From: Streptomyces phaeolivaceus
Lineage (GTDB): Bacteria > Actinomycetota > Actinomycetes > Streptomycetales > Streptomycetaceae
Assembly: GCF_009184865.1 (NCBI RefSeq)
Contig: NZ_CP045096.1
Coordinates: forward strand, 6,758,001 to 6,822,000
Direction: 5' to 3'
DNA length: 64,000 bases
Shown here: positions 14,606 to 22,664 of the stretch, piece after piece
How positions within the stretch are numbered: the first letter of the stretch is position 1
Layout of the letters: each line of letters starts with the position of its first letter
The notes under the pieces: model-generated
What the model saw: only the letters and a program-made list of their open reading frames with translations
Told to the model about the DNA's origin: nothing
The model's database searches: none
Position numbers and translations under genes: made by a program

Positions 14606-16708
14606 GGCCGGGACGGGACGATCGCCTACGCCCAGGTGACCTTCACCGAGCAGGCGAACGCCGTGCCCAAGGCACTCATCGACGATGTCATCGACACCGC
14701 GCAGGGCGCCGAACAGGGCGGTCTTCAGGTCGAGTTGGGCGGCCAGGCGATCGCGCGGGCGCAGGAGGCCTCGCAGGGCACGTCCGAGGCGGTCGGCATC
14801 CTGGCGGCGGCGGTCGTCCTCTTCCTCGCCTTCGGCTCGCTCTTCGCGATGCTGCTGCCGATCGTCGTGGCGGTCGCCGGGGTCGGCACCGGCATGATGG
14901 CCACGGCCCTGCTGAGCCATGTCACGAACATCCCGGACGTGGCCCCGCTGCTCGGCTCGCTCATCGGCCTCGGCGTCGGCATCGACTACGCCCTGTTCAT
15001 CGTCACCCGGCACCGGCGCGGCATCCTGCGCGGGTCGAAGCCGGAGGAGGCGGCCGTCACCGCGCTCGACACCTCCGGGCGCGCGGTGCTGTTCGCGGGC
15101 GGCACGGTCTGTATCGCGCTCGCCGGGATGCTGGTGATGAACCTCCGCTTCCTGGGCGGTGTCGTCATCGCGACCTCGCTGACCGTCGTACTGAGCGTCC
15201 TCGCGGCGGTCACCCTGTTGCCGGCCCTCCTCGGGGTGCTCGGCCCGCGTGTCCTCGGCCGCCGCCAGCGCCGGCGCCTCGCCGTCACCGGCCCCGAGCC
15301 GGAGTTGACGAGCGGCCTCGCGGCCCGCTGGTCCGCGTACGTCGAGCGCCGCCCGCGCTCCACGGCCGTCCTCGCCCTCGTCGTCATGCTGATCCTCGCG
15401 ATCCCCGTCCTGTCGATCCGCCTCGGCACCTCCGACCAGGGCAACCACCGCGACACCACGACCACCCGCCAGGCCTACGACCTGCTCGCGGAGGCCTTCG
15501 GCCCCGGCTTCAACGGCCCCCTCCAGGTGGTCGTGGACGGCACCGACACCGACGCGCTGGTCTCGCGCATCGAGTCCACGCGGGGGGTGGCGCGGGTGGC
15601 CGCCGTACCGCCCGCGAACGGTGTGACGGTGATCCAGGTGGTCCCGACGACGTCCCCGCAGGCCGAGGAGACGGACCGCCTGATCGACCGGCTGCGCGAG
15701 GACGTCGTCCCGGCGTCCGGGGTGGAGGCCCATGTCGGCGGGGTGACGGCGGTGTCGAAGGACTTCGCGTCGGTGACGGGAGAACGCCTGCCCTACTTCA
15801 TCGCCACGATCATCGCGCTGGGCTTTCTGCTTCTGATGGTCGCCTTCCGCTCCCTGCTGGTGCCGCTGACGGCCGCGCTGATGAACCTCGTCGCGGCGGC
15901 GGCGTCCTTCGGCGTGCTGGTGGCGGTCTTCCAATGGGGCTGGGGGACGGAACTCCTCGGCATCGGCGAGGAGGGCCCCATCGCGGCCTTCCTCCCCGTC
16001 ATCATGCTCTCGCTCCTCTTCGGCCTCTCCATGGACTACCAGGTCTTCCTGGTCAGCCGGATGCACGAGGAGTGGGTCCACACCAAGGACAACGCCCGCG
16101 CGGTCCGCGTCGGTCTCGCCGAGACCAGCCGGGTCATCAACTGCGCGGCCCTGATCATGATGTGCGTCTTCAGCGCGTTCGTGCTGAGCGGCGAACTGGA
16201 GGCGGCGATGGCCGGTATCGGTCTGGCGGCGGCCGTCGCCCTGGACGCCTTCATCCTCCGTACGGCCCTGGTACCGGCCGCGATGCATCTGCTCGGCAGG
16301 GCGAACTGGTGGTTGCCGGCGGGCCTGGAGAGGCGATTGCCGCATCTGGCGGTGGAGCCGGCTGAGGAGCGCCCGGCTGAGGAGCGCCCGTCGGTGCGGG
16401 ACCCGCTCCTGGAGGGCGGCGGCCCGGCCTCCGTGATCCACGGCTTCGTCAGCACGGAGGACGGGGAACCGGTCGAGGGCGCCGAGGTGACCCTGCTGAC
16501 ACGGGGCGGCCGTCAGCTGGACCGGGTGACGTCCCTGGCGGACGGCTCGTACATCGTCGCGGTGCCGGGCCCGGGGCCCTACCTCCTGGCGACGACTTCA
16601 CCGTCGTCCGCCTCGCGTGCGCGTCAGGTGGTCGTGGGGGAGGGGCCGCTGGTGTACGACGTGGAGCTGGCGGGGGTGGCCGAGGGGGAGGTGGACGCGG
16701 TCAATTAG
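14606..16708 (+). pseudogene. MMPL-family transporter lacking its N-terminus, with C-terminal CarboxypepD_reg-like domain
   Basis: The frame enters at GRDGTIAYAQVTFTEQANAV, in the first extracytoplasmic loop, and lacks TM1, the beginning of that loop and any good start codon (GTG 14636 is the first). The rest is intact: helices 2-6 (AVGILAAAVVLFLAFGSLFA, GLGVGIDYALFIVTRHRRG), a central YVERRPRSTAVLALVVM, the second loop, and helices 8-12 (FGLSMDYQVFLVSRMHEEW). A final about 85 residues (VIHGFVSTEDGEPVEGAEVT, then LADGSYIVAVPGPGPYLLAT) form a carboxypeptidase-regulatory-like beta domain. Family members export lipids or toxic compounds using the proton gradient. Without its first part the protein is probably non-functional. 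Confidence 0.85.
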
Positions 16709-17309
16709 CTTTTGTCTGACCGGCCTTGAGGATCACCTCGACGTCCAGGTTGACCTTGGCGCCGATGGACTCGGGCAGGGTGACGGTCTCGCCGGGGGCG
16801 TGTACGCGGTGGCTGGCGTACGTGTCCCCGGCGGGGTCGGTGAGAACGTGGAGACGCTGGTGCTGGCGGTTGACGATGACGTAGACCGGGATCTTTGCTT
16901 GGGCATACGCAGTGACCTTGGCGCGGAGGTCGTTTTGATAGTTGCTGGAGGTGACCTCAAGAACGAGACGGAAGGCGATCGGGTCGTAGCAGTTGTTCTC
17001 GACAAGGTGATCTTCAATGTCGGCGTCGACAACCACGAGGTCGGGGATCGCGTAGTCCTCGGCACCGCCCGGAAGCCAGAGTCCGACCCCCTCGGTCACC
17101 TCGGAATCCCCGCCCCCCAGTCCTGCGGCGATGAATGGACTCCGCAACCTGGACAGAGCACGGGCGTGGGCGAAGTTGGCGGGCGGCGTCACGACGATCG
17201 TGCCTCCGATGATCTCGACGCGATACCCCGGAAGGCGGTCCATGACCTGGTTCGCCTCCGCGATCAGCGGACGGTCTCCATGGGGCCGCTCGACGGATGC
17301 TGTGGACAT
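16701..17309 (-). CDS. Uma2-family (DUF820) putative endonuclease
   Basis: 202 residues from ATG 17309, which has AGGAGG close upstream; longer in-frame starts lack this. Visible family features: GYRVEIIGGTIVVTPP near the start (the E of the nuclease-like core), YAIPDLVVVDADIED with the catalytic-type D, LVLEVTSSNYQNDLRAKVTAYAQAKIPVYVIV (E-V-x-S and the K of the PD-(D/E)XK-like fold), and a beta-rich end. Uma2 proteins are abundant in Streptomyces and their biological role is not known. The 3' end overlaps the convergent MMPL gene by 8 bp. Confidence 0.88.
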   Translation of the reverse strand: MSTASVERPHGDRPLIAEANQVMDRLPGYRVEIIGGTIVVTPPANFAHARALSRLRSPFIAAGLGGGDSEVTEGVGLWLPGGAEDYAIPDLVVVDADIEDHLVENNCYDPIAFRLVLEVTSSNYQNDLRAKVTAYAQAKIPVYVIVNRQHQRLHVLTDPAGDTYASHRVHAPGETVTLPESIGAKVNLDVEVILKAGQTKAN

Positions 17310-17399
17310 CACGTGCCTCCTGTGGGCTGGTGTCGAGGTCATCATCGTAGGCAGGAGCGGGACCAGGTGTCCCGTTCGGCCCCGTTCACCCGAAAGCGA

Positions 17400-18209
17400 T
17401 CACTCAGCCGCGCGCCCCTTGACCCCCGGGTCCGGCAGGACCTTCGTCATCCCCGGCAGGAAGTCCGTGAACAGCTCGTGCACCTCGCGGACCAGCGGTC
17501 GCAGCGCCCGGAAGCGGGCCAGCGAGACGCCCCGGGTGGTCAGCCGGGCCCCGCGCTCGGCGAGCCGGTAGCTGCGCGCGCGCCCCTCGCTGCGGTCGAA
17601 CACCCAGTACAGGACGAGCCCCATCAGGGAGAGCCACATCAACTCGGGGAGGATGTCCCGGAGTTCGTCCGGGACCTTGGCCTTGGACCCGGCGAGGACC
17701 TCGCGGTGGATGGCGATGGACTCCTCGCGCGGCCCCTCCGACTCGGGGGCGAAGGGGCTGAGCGGGCTCTCCGGATCGGCCGCGTTCTTGAAGAACTGCG
17801 CCGCGAACTCGTGGTACGGCTCCGCCACGTCCAGCCAGGCCTTCAGCACCCCGGCGATCCGCGCCTCCAGATCCTTCTCCCGCTCCAGCACGGGCCGCAC
17901 CGCCGCCAGGTGCTCCGCGCCGATCCGGTCGTAGAACCCCTGGATCAGGTGTTCCTTGCCGGCGAAGTAGTAGTACGCGTTCCCGACGGAGACCCCGGCC
18001 TCCTTCGCGATGACCCGCATCGTCGTCTTGTCGTACCCGCGCTCCTGGAAGAGCCGCAGCGCGGTCTCCAGGATCAGCGCGCGGGTCTGCTCGGACTTGG
18101 CGGTGCCCTTGGGGCCGGGCTGCTCCGCCGGGTCCCGGGGGCCGACCGCCCCCGAGTCGGGCTGGTCGGCGCCGGGCTCTGGGCTGGGGTTGTCGTTCAG
18201 TGCGGCCAC
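17400..18209 (-). CDS. TetR/AcrR-family regulator, third gene of a self-regulated operon
   Basis: 269 residues. A disordered Pro/Asp/Gly-rich leader of about 35 residues precedes the HTH (RALILETALRLFQERGYDKT, then TMRVIAKEAGVSVGNAYYYF AGKEHLIQGFYDR). The ligand-binding half contains LPELMWLSLMGLVLYWVFDR and LPGMTKVLPDPG. Its start is 9 bases after the stop of the DCC gene, so it is transcribed together with the membrane protein and DCC genes. The two TTGAAC/GTTCAA palindromes in front of that operon are the obvious candidate operators, making autoregulation likely (inferred). Confidence 0.9.
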   Translation of the reverse strand: MAALNDNPSPEPGADQPDSGAVGPRDPAEQPGPKGTAKSEQTRALILETALRLFQERGYDKTTMRVIAKEAGVSVGNAYYYFAGKEHLIQGFYDRIGAEHLAAVRPVLEREKDLEARIAGVLKAWLDVAEPYHEFAAQFFKNAADPESPLSPFAPESEGPREESIAIHREVLAGSKAKVPDELRDILPELMWLSLMGLVLYWVFDRSEGRARSYRLAERGARLTTRGVSLARFRALRPLVREVHELFTDFLPGMTKVLPDPGVKGRAAE

Positions 18210-18218
18210 GGGCAGAGC

Positions 18219-18791
18219 CTAACGAGTCGCGCGGGTACCGGTGTCGCAGCCACCGGGAGGCCGGTACACCCACCCGTACCGCCGGTCGTACGCCCATCCC
18301 GTCAGCTCGGCCCCGCCGCTCCCGCACCCCGAGCCGGGCTGCCGGTGGGCGCCCCGCCACTTCGCGGCGGTGAGGACGGCGGTGCGCGCGAGCCGGGCCC
18401 CCGCCGGGGTGCTCAGCCGGTGGGCGAGCGGCCGGTGCTCGCGCAGCGCCCACAGACACACGATCCAGGCGGCGGCCCCCCGGTACACCTGTCCGCCGTC
18501 CCCCACGATCGTGATCTCCTCCAGCGTCGCCCCGTGGTCGAGCGACGGAAACAGCCGCCCGGCCTCCTCGGACCCCGCCGCCACGAACCGCAGCGGCACC
18601 AACTGCCGCTGTCTGCCGAGCCACTCCCGCAGGAAGGCGCACAGTCCGCACCCGGCGTCGTACAGGACGGTGAGCCCGCGGACCGGGACGCGCTCGGCGC
18701 CCCGGTCCGCGGTGGCCGTCCCGGCCGTCCCGGCCGTGTCAGCCGTGGTGGCCGTGTCAGCCGTGGTGTCCGTCCCGGCCTCGGCGGTCAT
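18219..18791 (-). CDS. DCC-family (DUF393) thiol-disulfide oxidoreductase-like protein
   Basis: The N-terminal 30 residues are Thr/Ala low-complexity sequence. The DxxCxxC signature appears as YDAGCGLCAFLREWL, followed by LVPLRFVAAGSEEAGRLFPS, then GGQVYRGAAAWIVCLWALRE. The C-terminus is rich in Gly and Cys (GSGCGSGG) and Arg. DUF393 proteins have a thioredoxin-like fold but their substrates are not defined. It overlaps the upstream membrane-protein gene by 4 bp (ATGA) and is followed directly by the TetR gene, so the three are one operon. Confidence 0.87.
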   Translation of the reverse strand: MTAEAGTDTTADTATTADTAGTAGTATADRGAERVPVRGLTVLYDAGCGLCAFLREWLGRQRQLVPLRFVAAGSEEAGRLFPSLDHGATLEEITIVGDGGQVYRGAAAWIVCLWALREHRPLAHRLSTPAGARLARTAVLTAAKWRGAHRQPGSGCGSGGAELTGWAYDRRYGWVYRPPGGCDTGTRATR

Positions 18792-19195
18792 ACCCGCCCC
18801 GCCGGAGCGATCCAGCCCTGCGGCGGGACCGGCGGCATCTGCTCCCGCTCCATGATTCCCCGGCGCCGGAACTTGTTCAGCACGAACACGTTCCCCAGGT
18901 GCAGCGCCCCGAGCACGAGCAGCACCACACCGAGCTTCGCCGACACCGCCTCGAACACCTCACGGGGGCTGCCGACGGCGCCGTCCTCGTTCAGATACAG
19001 CGCCACGAAGCCCAGGTTCACGAGATAGAACCCGACCACGAGCAGGTGGTTCACCGCGTCGGCGAGGTTCTCGTTCCCTCGCAGCACATCCGCGAGAAAG
19101 ATCCGCCCGTTCCTGCTCAACGTCCGCGCCACCCACACCGTCAGCCCCACGCTGACCAGCAGATAGATGACATACGCGACGACCGTGAGGTCCAT
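18788..19195 (-). CDS. Integral membrane protein (135 aa), first gene of the TetR-controlled operon
   Basis: Three membrane segments are visible: VVAYVIYLLVSVGLTVWVA (about 5-23), HLLVVGFYLVNLGFVALYL (about 50-68) and LGVVLLVLGALHLGNVFVL (about 88-106). The cytoplasmic tail is basic (NKFRRRGIMER) and ends in Pro-rich sequence. No known domain is recognised beyond being a conserved Streptomyces membrane protein. GGAAGGGGTGGGGG precedes the ATG. The adjacent DCC protein suggests a shared membrane thiol or respiratory role, which is only inference. Confidence 0.8.
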   Translation of the reverse strand: MDLTVVAYVIYLLVSVGLTVWVARTLSRNGRIFLADVLRGNENLADAVNHLLVVGFYLVNLGFVALYLNEDGAVGSPREVFEAVSAKLGVVLLVLGALHLGNVFVLNKFRRRGIMEREQMPPVPPQGWIAPAGRV

Positions 19196-19218
19196 GCCCC
19201 CACCCCTTCCGGGATCTC

Positions 19219-19275
19219 TTGAACACGTTCAAATGTTCTGAGCGAGACTCTAGCCCTGTTTTTGAACGTGTTCAA
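19219..19275 (-). promoter_or_regulatory. Promoter with paired palindromic operators for the membrane protein/DCC/TetR operon
   Basis: TTGAACACGTTCAA (19219-19232) and its exact reverse complement TTGAACGTGTTCAA (19262-19275) lie 43 bases apart centre to centre, about four helical turns. On the minus strand the distal site supplies a -35 box (TTGAAC, 19275-19270), followed by 17 bases and TAGAGT (19252-19247) as -10. The proximal site is then just downstream of the expected transcription start. A repressor bound to either would block transcription, as expected for the TetR at the end of the operon. Confidence 0.8.
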
Positions 19276-19327
19276 GCGAGGGGTGTCCCGATGTCCCGAT
19301 GTCCCGATGTCCCTCATGGAGCGGAGC

Positions 19328-19801
19328 TCATCCGGTGCGGGCCAACTCCGGCCGCTTGCTGTAGTCCGTGAGCCCGATGACGTTGCCCCAGGGGTCGGCG
19401 AACTCGACGGTCCACCCGGTGGCGACGGAGAAGGGCGCGTCCAGGGCCGGCACCCCCGCCGCCGCGAGCGCCCGCGCGGCCTCCCGGGCGTCCCGCACCT
19501 CAAGCCACACCCGAGCCGCCGCCCACACGGGCGGCCGATGCCGCAGCTCCTCCTCCAGCCGCAGCAGCAGCCCCGGCGTCTCCTTGCCCACCTTCAGCCC
19601 CGCGATCCCGGCCTCGTCCAGCCGAAACCCCACATCGAACCCGGCCCGCTCATAGAAGGAGACGGCCTCACCGAGATCACCGACGGGAAGCAGGACGTTG
19701 TCGAAGCCGAGCAGCTCGCGCGACTCATGCAGCTCATCCGACTCGTGCGACTGATGCGACTGATGTGACTCATGCAGCTGATGTGACTCATTGTCTGACA
19801 T
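19328..19801 (-). CDS. VOC-superfamily (glyoxalase/bleomycin-resistance-like) protein
   Basis: 157 residues. The VOC fold begins at LLGFDNVLLPVGDLGEAVSF (about 30) and shows YERAGFDVGFRLDE, RVWLEVRDAREAARALAAAG and WTVEFADPWGNVIGLTDY with the usual metal-site E near the end. The first 29 residues are a repetitive His/Glu/Ser/Gln stretch (SHQLHESHQSHQSHES) produced by short DNA repeats around 19715-19800. The substrate is unknown. TAATCT lies 10 bases before the ATG, so transcription may start at or very near the start codon (leaderless). Upstream is a decayed regulatory gene. Confidence 0.8.
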   Translation of the reverse strand: MSDNESHQLHESHQSHQSHESDELHESRELLGFDNVLLPVGDLGEAVSFYERAGFDVGFRLDEAGIAGLKVGKETPGLLLRLEEELRHRPPVWAAARVWLEVRDAREAARALAAAGVPALDAPFSVATGWTVEFADPWGNVIGLTDYSKRPELARTG

Positions 19802-19884
19802 GTCGTCAGATTAGAGCTTGGGTCGGCGTAGCCGCGGGAGCGACAGCACACGCAGTGGCGCGGTCGGGACAGCGGTGGACACGG

Positions 19885-19934
19885 GCATGGGGAAGGGTCG
19901 ACCGCGAACCTGCGCGGTCGGCCCTTCCCCATGC
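19885..19934. terminator. Long hairpin with 22-bp stem
   Basis: GCATGGGGAAGGGTCGACCG continues for two more bases and pairs with the 22 bases at 19913-19934, with one G.T-type mismatch, across a 6-base loop (AACCTG). It lies between the VOC gene and a pseudogene. A very stable terminator-like structure, or the remains of a small inverted element; there is no T tract. Confidence 0.5.
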
Positions 19935-19986
19935 CGAGCCGTGGTCAGCCGATGGCGATCCGGGTCTTCCAGTAGCTCGTGGGCGC

Positions 19987-20229
19987 GACGATCTCCGTAC
20001 CCCTGTACGGCTCCTGCGTGCCGATGGGCGTCTCCGGCTGAGCGTGTGGGACAGCAACCCGTGTCTGCCGCGCGAGAGGCCGGGGCCGGGGCTCGATGCC
20101 GAAAGTGGGCGAGGGCTGTGGCTGTCGAGGGTGTGTGCTGACGAGTGGGGGCAGCACCTCGTCGTCAACGGGCGGAACGGCGGCGGTGGTAAGGAGGTGC
20201 GGGCGGAGTGGCGTTTCCCGGGCGTATAG
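19987..20229 (+). pseudogene. 3' remnant of an RsbW-like ATP-binding regulator gene
   Basis: The frame ending TAG at 20229 reads LRADGRLRLSVWDSNPCLPR, then AESGRGLWLSRVCADEWGQ, then GGGGKEVRAEWRFPGV. This is the G1/G2 half of a GHKL anti-sigma-type ATPase; compare the intact protein at 12077-12481 with its DEAGRGLRLVEHIAATWGV and GKTVWALV. No N box or start is found upstream, where the sequence becomes unrelated and ends in the 22-bp hairpin. It is therefore a truncated relic. Confidence 0.6.
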
Positions 20230-20231
20230 GT

Positions 20232-20266
20232 GGGGGCCACCCGTTCACGGAGAACGGGTGGCCCCC
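20232..20266. terminator. Bidirectional terminator hairpin
   Basis: GGGGGCCACCCGTT (20232-20245) and AACGGGTGGCCCCC (20253-20266) form a perfect 14-bp stem with a 7-base loop. It separates the pseudogene from the convergent secreted-protein gene. Confidence 0.75.
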
Positions 20267-20319
20267 TCGGGAGCAGCGCTGGCTTCGAGGGCAGCAGGAG
20301 CGCGGTGCGGCCCTCTCGG

Positions 20320-21123
20320 TCAGGTCTCGCAGCCGCCCACCCGTCGGCTGCTCACCGCGATGTCGTCCATCCGCATGTCGAACGCGGTGGGCGCCGGGTT
20401 CGACTGGTAGAGCTGCCAGCCCAGCTTCAGTTTGTCGAAGGTGGGGAAGACGAAGTCGTCCGTCGTGCCGCCGTGGTTCTTCGTGGAGACGGTCAGGTCG
20501 GGCTGGGCCGTGCCGTCCAGGTAGACCATGACGCGGTTGTCCGTGGCGTCCAGGCGGAATTCCACGCACTGCCACTTACCCGCGACCGCCGGAGCCGAGG
20601 TCTTCCAGTTGGTCCAGTCGCCGGTCGGCCCCAGGTCTGAGCCGACGCCCCAGAAGTTGCCTGTGTCGGTGGGGGCGTACTGGCCGCCGAGGGGGCGGAC
20701 GAGGGTGGGGGAGTCGGGGCCGGAGGCTTCGGCGAGGGTCCAGTGGGCCCAGTCGGGGGCCGTGGGGAACTCGGTGACGCGGAGGCGGACGCGGGCCCAG
20801 AAGCTGTTGCCGGGCGGGGCGAGGTCGGACAGGACCATGAAGGCGTGGCCGTTGCCCTCGGTGTGGAGGTGGAGTTCGCGGCCGTGGCCGGTGGAGCTGG
20901 GCTCGACGGTCAGGGTGCCGTTGGACGTGTCGGTGGTCCAGCCCCGGCCCTCGGTCACCGGGCCGAGGGGGAGGCGGTCGAAGTTCTCCCAGGCGAGTGT
21001 GCCGCCGTACGTGTGGTTGGAGGGGGCGTGCGGGGCGGGCGTTGCCGAGGCGGTGGGGGGTGTCGCGATCAGGATCGCGGCCGCGGCCGAAAGTGCGGCC
21101 GTGGCTTTCCTCAAGTGGGTCAT
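20320..21123 (-). CDS. Secreted beta-sandwich protein (possible Cip1/polysaccharide-lyase-like)
   Basis: 267 residues with a signal peptide (LRKATAALSAAAAILIATPP TASA). The mature part has LAWENFDRLPLGPVTEGRGW, FWARVRLRVTEFPTAPDWAH WTLAEASG, WKTSAPAVAGKWQCVEFRLD and VMVYLDGTAQPDL, ending in MRMDDIAVSSRRVGGC. Two Cys residues (in KWQCVE and the VGGCET end) could form a disulfide. The pattern suggests a concanavalin-like beta sandwich and, from memory, resembles the fungal Cip1 and its Streptomyces homologues, which act on or bind plant polysaccharide. That assignment is tentative. Monocistronic, with a strong terminator behind it. Confidence 0.7.
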   Translation of the reverse strand: MTHLRKATAALSAAAAILIATPPTASATPAPHAPSNHTYGGTLAWENFDRLPLGPVTEGRGWTTDTSNGTLTVEPSSTGHGRELHLHTEGNGHAFMVLSDLAPPGNSFWARVRLRVTEFPTAPDWAHWTLAEASGPDSPTLVRPLGGQYAPTDTGNFWGVGSDLGPTGDWTNWKTSAPAVAGKWQCVEFRLDATDNRVMVYLDGTAQPDLTVSTKNHGGTTDDFVFPTFDKLKLGWQLYQSNPAPTAFDMRMDDIAVSSRRVGGCET

Positions 21124-21402
21124 GGCAGCAGTGTGTGATCAAGCGCCCTATCCGTCACGGGAGTTGGACGCGATCCAGCCAGACGGCGAGGGCTGGTGGC
21201 GAGCTGGCGGGGTGGTGCGGCACGGGAGGGTTCTGATTCGAAGTGCCTGGTCGCTGCCCCGCGTCGTACAGTACGCGGACATGTCAGGCCCCTCGGGTCT
21301 TCCGGGCTACGGCGAGGGCGTGGGCGAGGGCGAGGGTGTCGAGGGAGGTGAGCCGCGCAGGCTGTGATCCGGCCCTTCGGTGAGCGGAGGAGGGTGTTCG
21401 CG

Positions 21403-22176
21403 ATGGTGGGTGCGCGGAGACGACGGATGACGGCCGGGGTGGCCGGGGTGGCCGTGGCGCTGGGGTTGTTGCTCGGTGGATGCGGTCAGCGGGCCGGCTT
21501 GGTGGAGGGGCAGTCCCTGTACGCCTCCCTGCGGGAGCTGCCCGAGGAACTGGACGACGACGGCACGACGATCCGCGTCGGCGACCCGAACGCGCCGGTC
21601 ACCCTCCGTCTCTACGAGGACCCGCGCTGCCCCTACTGCGAGGAGTACGAGCAGACCGGCGGCGGCCCGGCCGCGCGGGAACGGACGTTGCGGCGCACCG
21701 TGGTCACCGAGTACACCCTCGCCTCCTTCCTGGACGACAGAGTGGGCGGCAGCGGCTCGAAGAAGGCCGTCAACGCCCTGCGCGCCGCGCTGGAGGAGGG
21801 CAGGTTCGCCGAGTACCACGCCGTGCTCTACCAGAACCAGCCCGAGGAGATCGTCGACGGCTTCACCGACGCGTATCTGCTCGAACTCGCCGCCGAGGTG
21901 GAGGGGCTGCGCGGGCCCGCGTTCGATTCCGCCGTCAAGACCATGAAATACCACGACTTCGTGAGCCGGTCCCAGAAAGCCTATGAGCGGGCGGGGTCCG
22001 ACCCGCGCGGGCCCGGCACGCCCACCGCCGTCATCAACGGGAAGCGGGTGCGCGAGATGTACTCCGGTGTTCTCTACGACCGGGCGGCGTTCGACGAACT
22101 GCTCGACTCCGTGGAGATGGACCCCGAGTGGTGGGAGGAGCACCGGCTCATGGCGGAGGACATGGGCACGAGCTGA
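21403..22176 (+). CDS. Lipoprotein with DsbA-like thioredoxin fold
   Basis: ATG 21403 is chosen because GGAGGAGGG lies 8 bases upstream; GTG 21364 would add 13 residues. The signal peptide ends in the lipobox LLGGC, so the protein is lipid-anchored outside the membrane. The thioredoxin part carries the active-site pair in DPRCPYCEEYEQ (CPYC), then an inserted helical region (LEEGRFAEYHAVLYQNQPEE) and GPGTPTAVINGKRV with the cis-Pro. It is expected to oxidise or isomerise disulfides of exported proteins. No partner gene such as DsbB or VKOR is adjacent. Confidence 0.88.
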   Translation: MVGARRRRMTAGVAGVAVALGLLLGGCGQRAGLVEGQSLYASLRELPEELDDDGTTIRVGDPNAPVTLRLYEDPRCPYCEEYEQTGGGPAARERTLRRTVVTEYTLASFLDDRVGGSGSKKAVNALRAALEEGRFAEYHAVLYQNQPEEIVDGFTDAYLLELAAEVEGLRGPAFDSAVKTMKYHDFVSRSQKAYERAGSDPRGPGTPTAVINGKRVREMYSGVLYDRAAFDELLDSVEMDPEWWEEHRLMAEDMGTS

Positions 22177-22229
22177 CTGATGTCAGAGCCACCCCCTACT
22201 GTCCCCTCCATGGCAACGGTGACGTTCGT

Positions 22230-22267
22230 CGGCGAGACGGCGAGACGGCGAGACGGCGAGACGGCGA
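22230..22267 (+). repeat. Tandem 8-bp repeat in a 488-bp gene-free stretch
   Basis: GGCGAGAC is repeated about 4.75 times (22230-22267) in the stretch between the lipoprotein gene and the TM2 gene (22177-22664). The remainder holds only weak open frames, none convincing, and presumably the promoter of the TM2 gene near its end. Confidence 0.7.
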
Positions 22268-22664
22268 GTGGGGCTCGTGCGGGCCCACGGTGAGAGGGAG
22301 GGGAAGGGCGGCCACGATCCGGTCGGTCTCCAAGTCGGCTGTCGGCGGCGGGAACCGAACGGCGCGCATCGGCCATCTCCTCTGCGAGGGCGACCGTATG
22401 CTCGCTGTCATCCTCGTCATCCTCAGCAAGGCGATGCTGCTCGCCAAGGACACGGAGATCGCGGATCCGACGATCCTCAGCCAACTCTGACCGTCGGCTG
22501 GGACGGGGGACTGTGACTCCGCCCACATGCGGGAGCCGGGCCGGGCGCGGCCGGAGTAACAACTTCTCTCCGGGCCCTTCCCTCCTGCAATATGACGGAC
22601 AGCCCATAGTGCGTTCATTGCGCCATCCAGCCGCTCAAGCAAACAACACGCAGGAGTCAGTACC

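Noticed and set aside
16617..19028. Plus-strand frame of 803 codons across Uma2, TetR, DCC and membrane-protein genes
   Set aside because: It is the antisense shadow of four minus-strand genes with clear domains; its product is low-complexity Arg/Gly/Gln sequence.
22128..22642. Opposing small frames between the lipoprotein and TM2 genes
   Set aside because: They contain the 8-bp repeat array, have no ribosome site and show no protein-like conservation.
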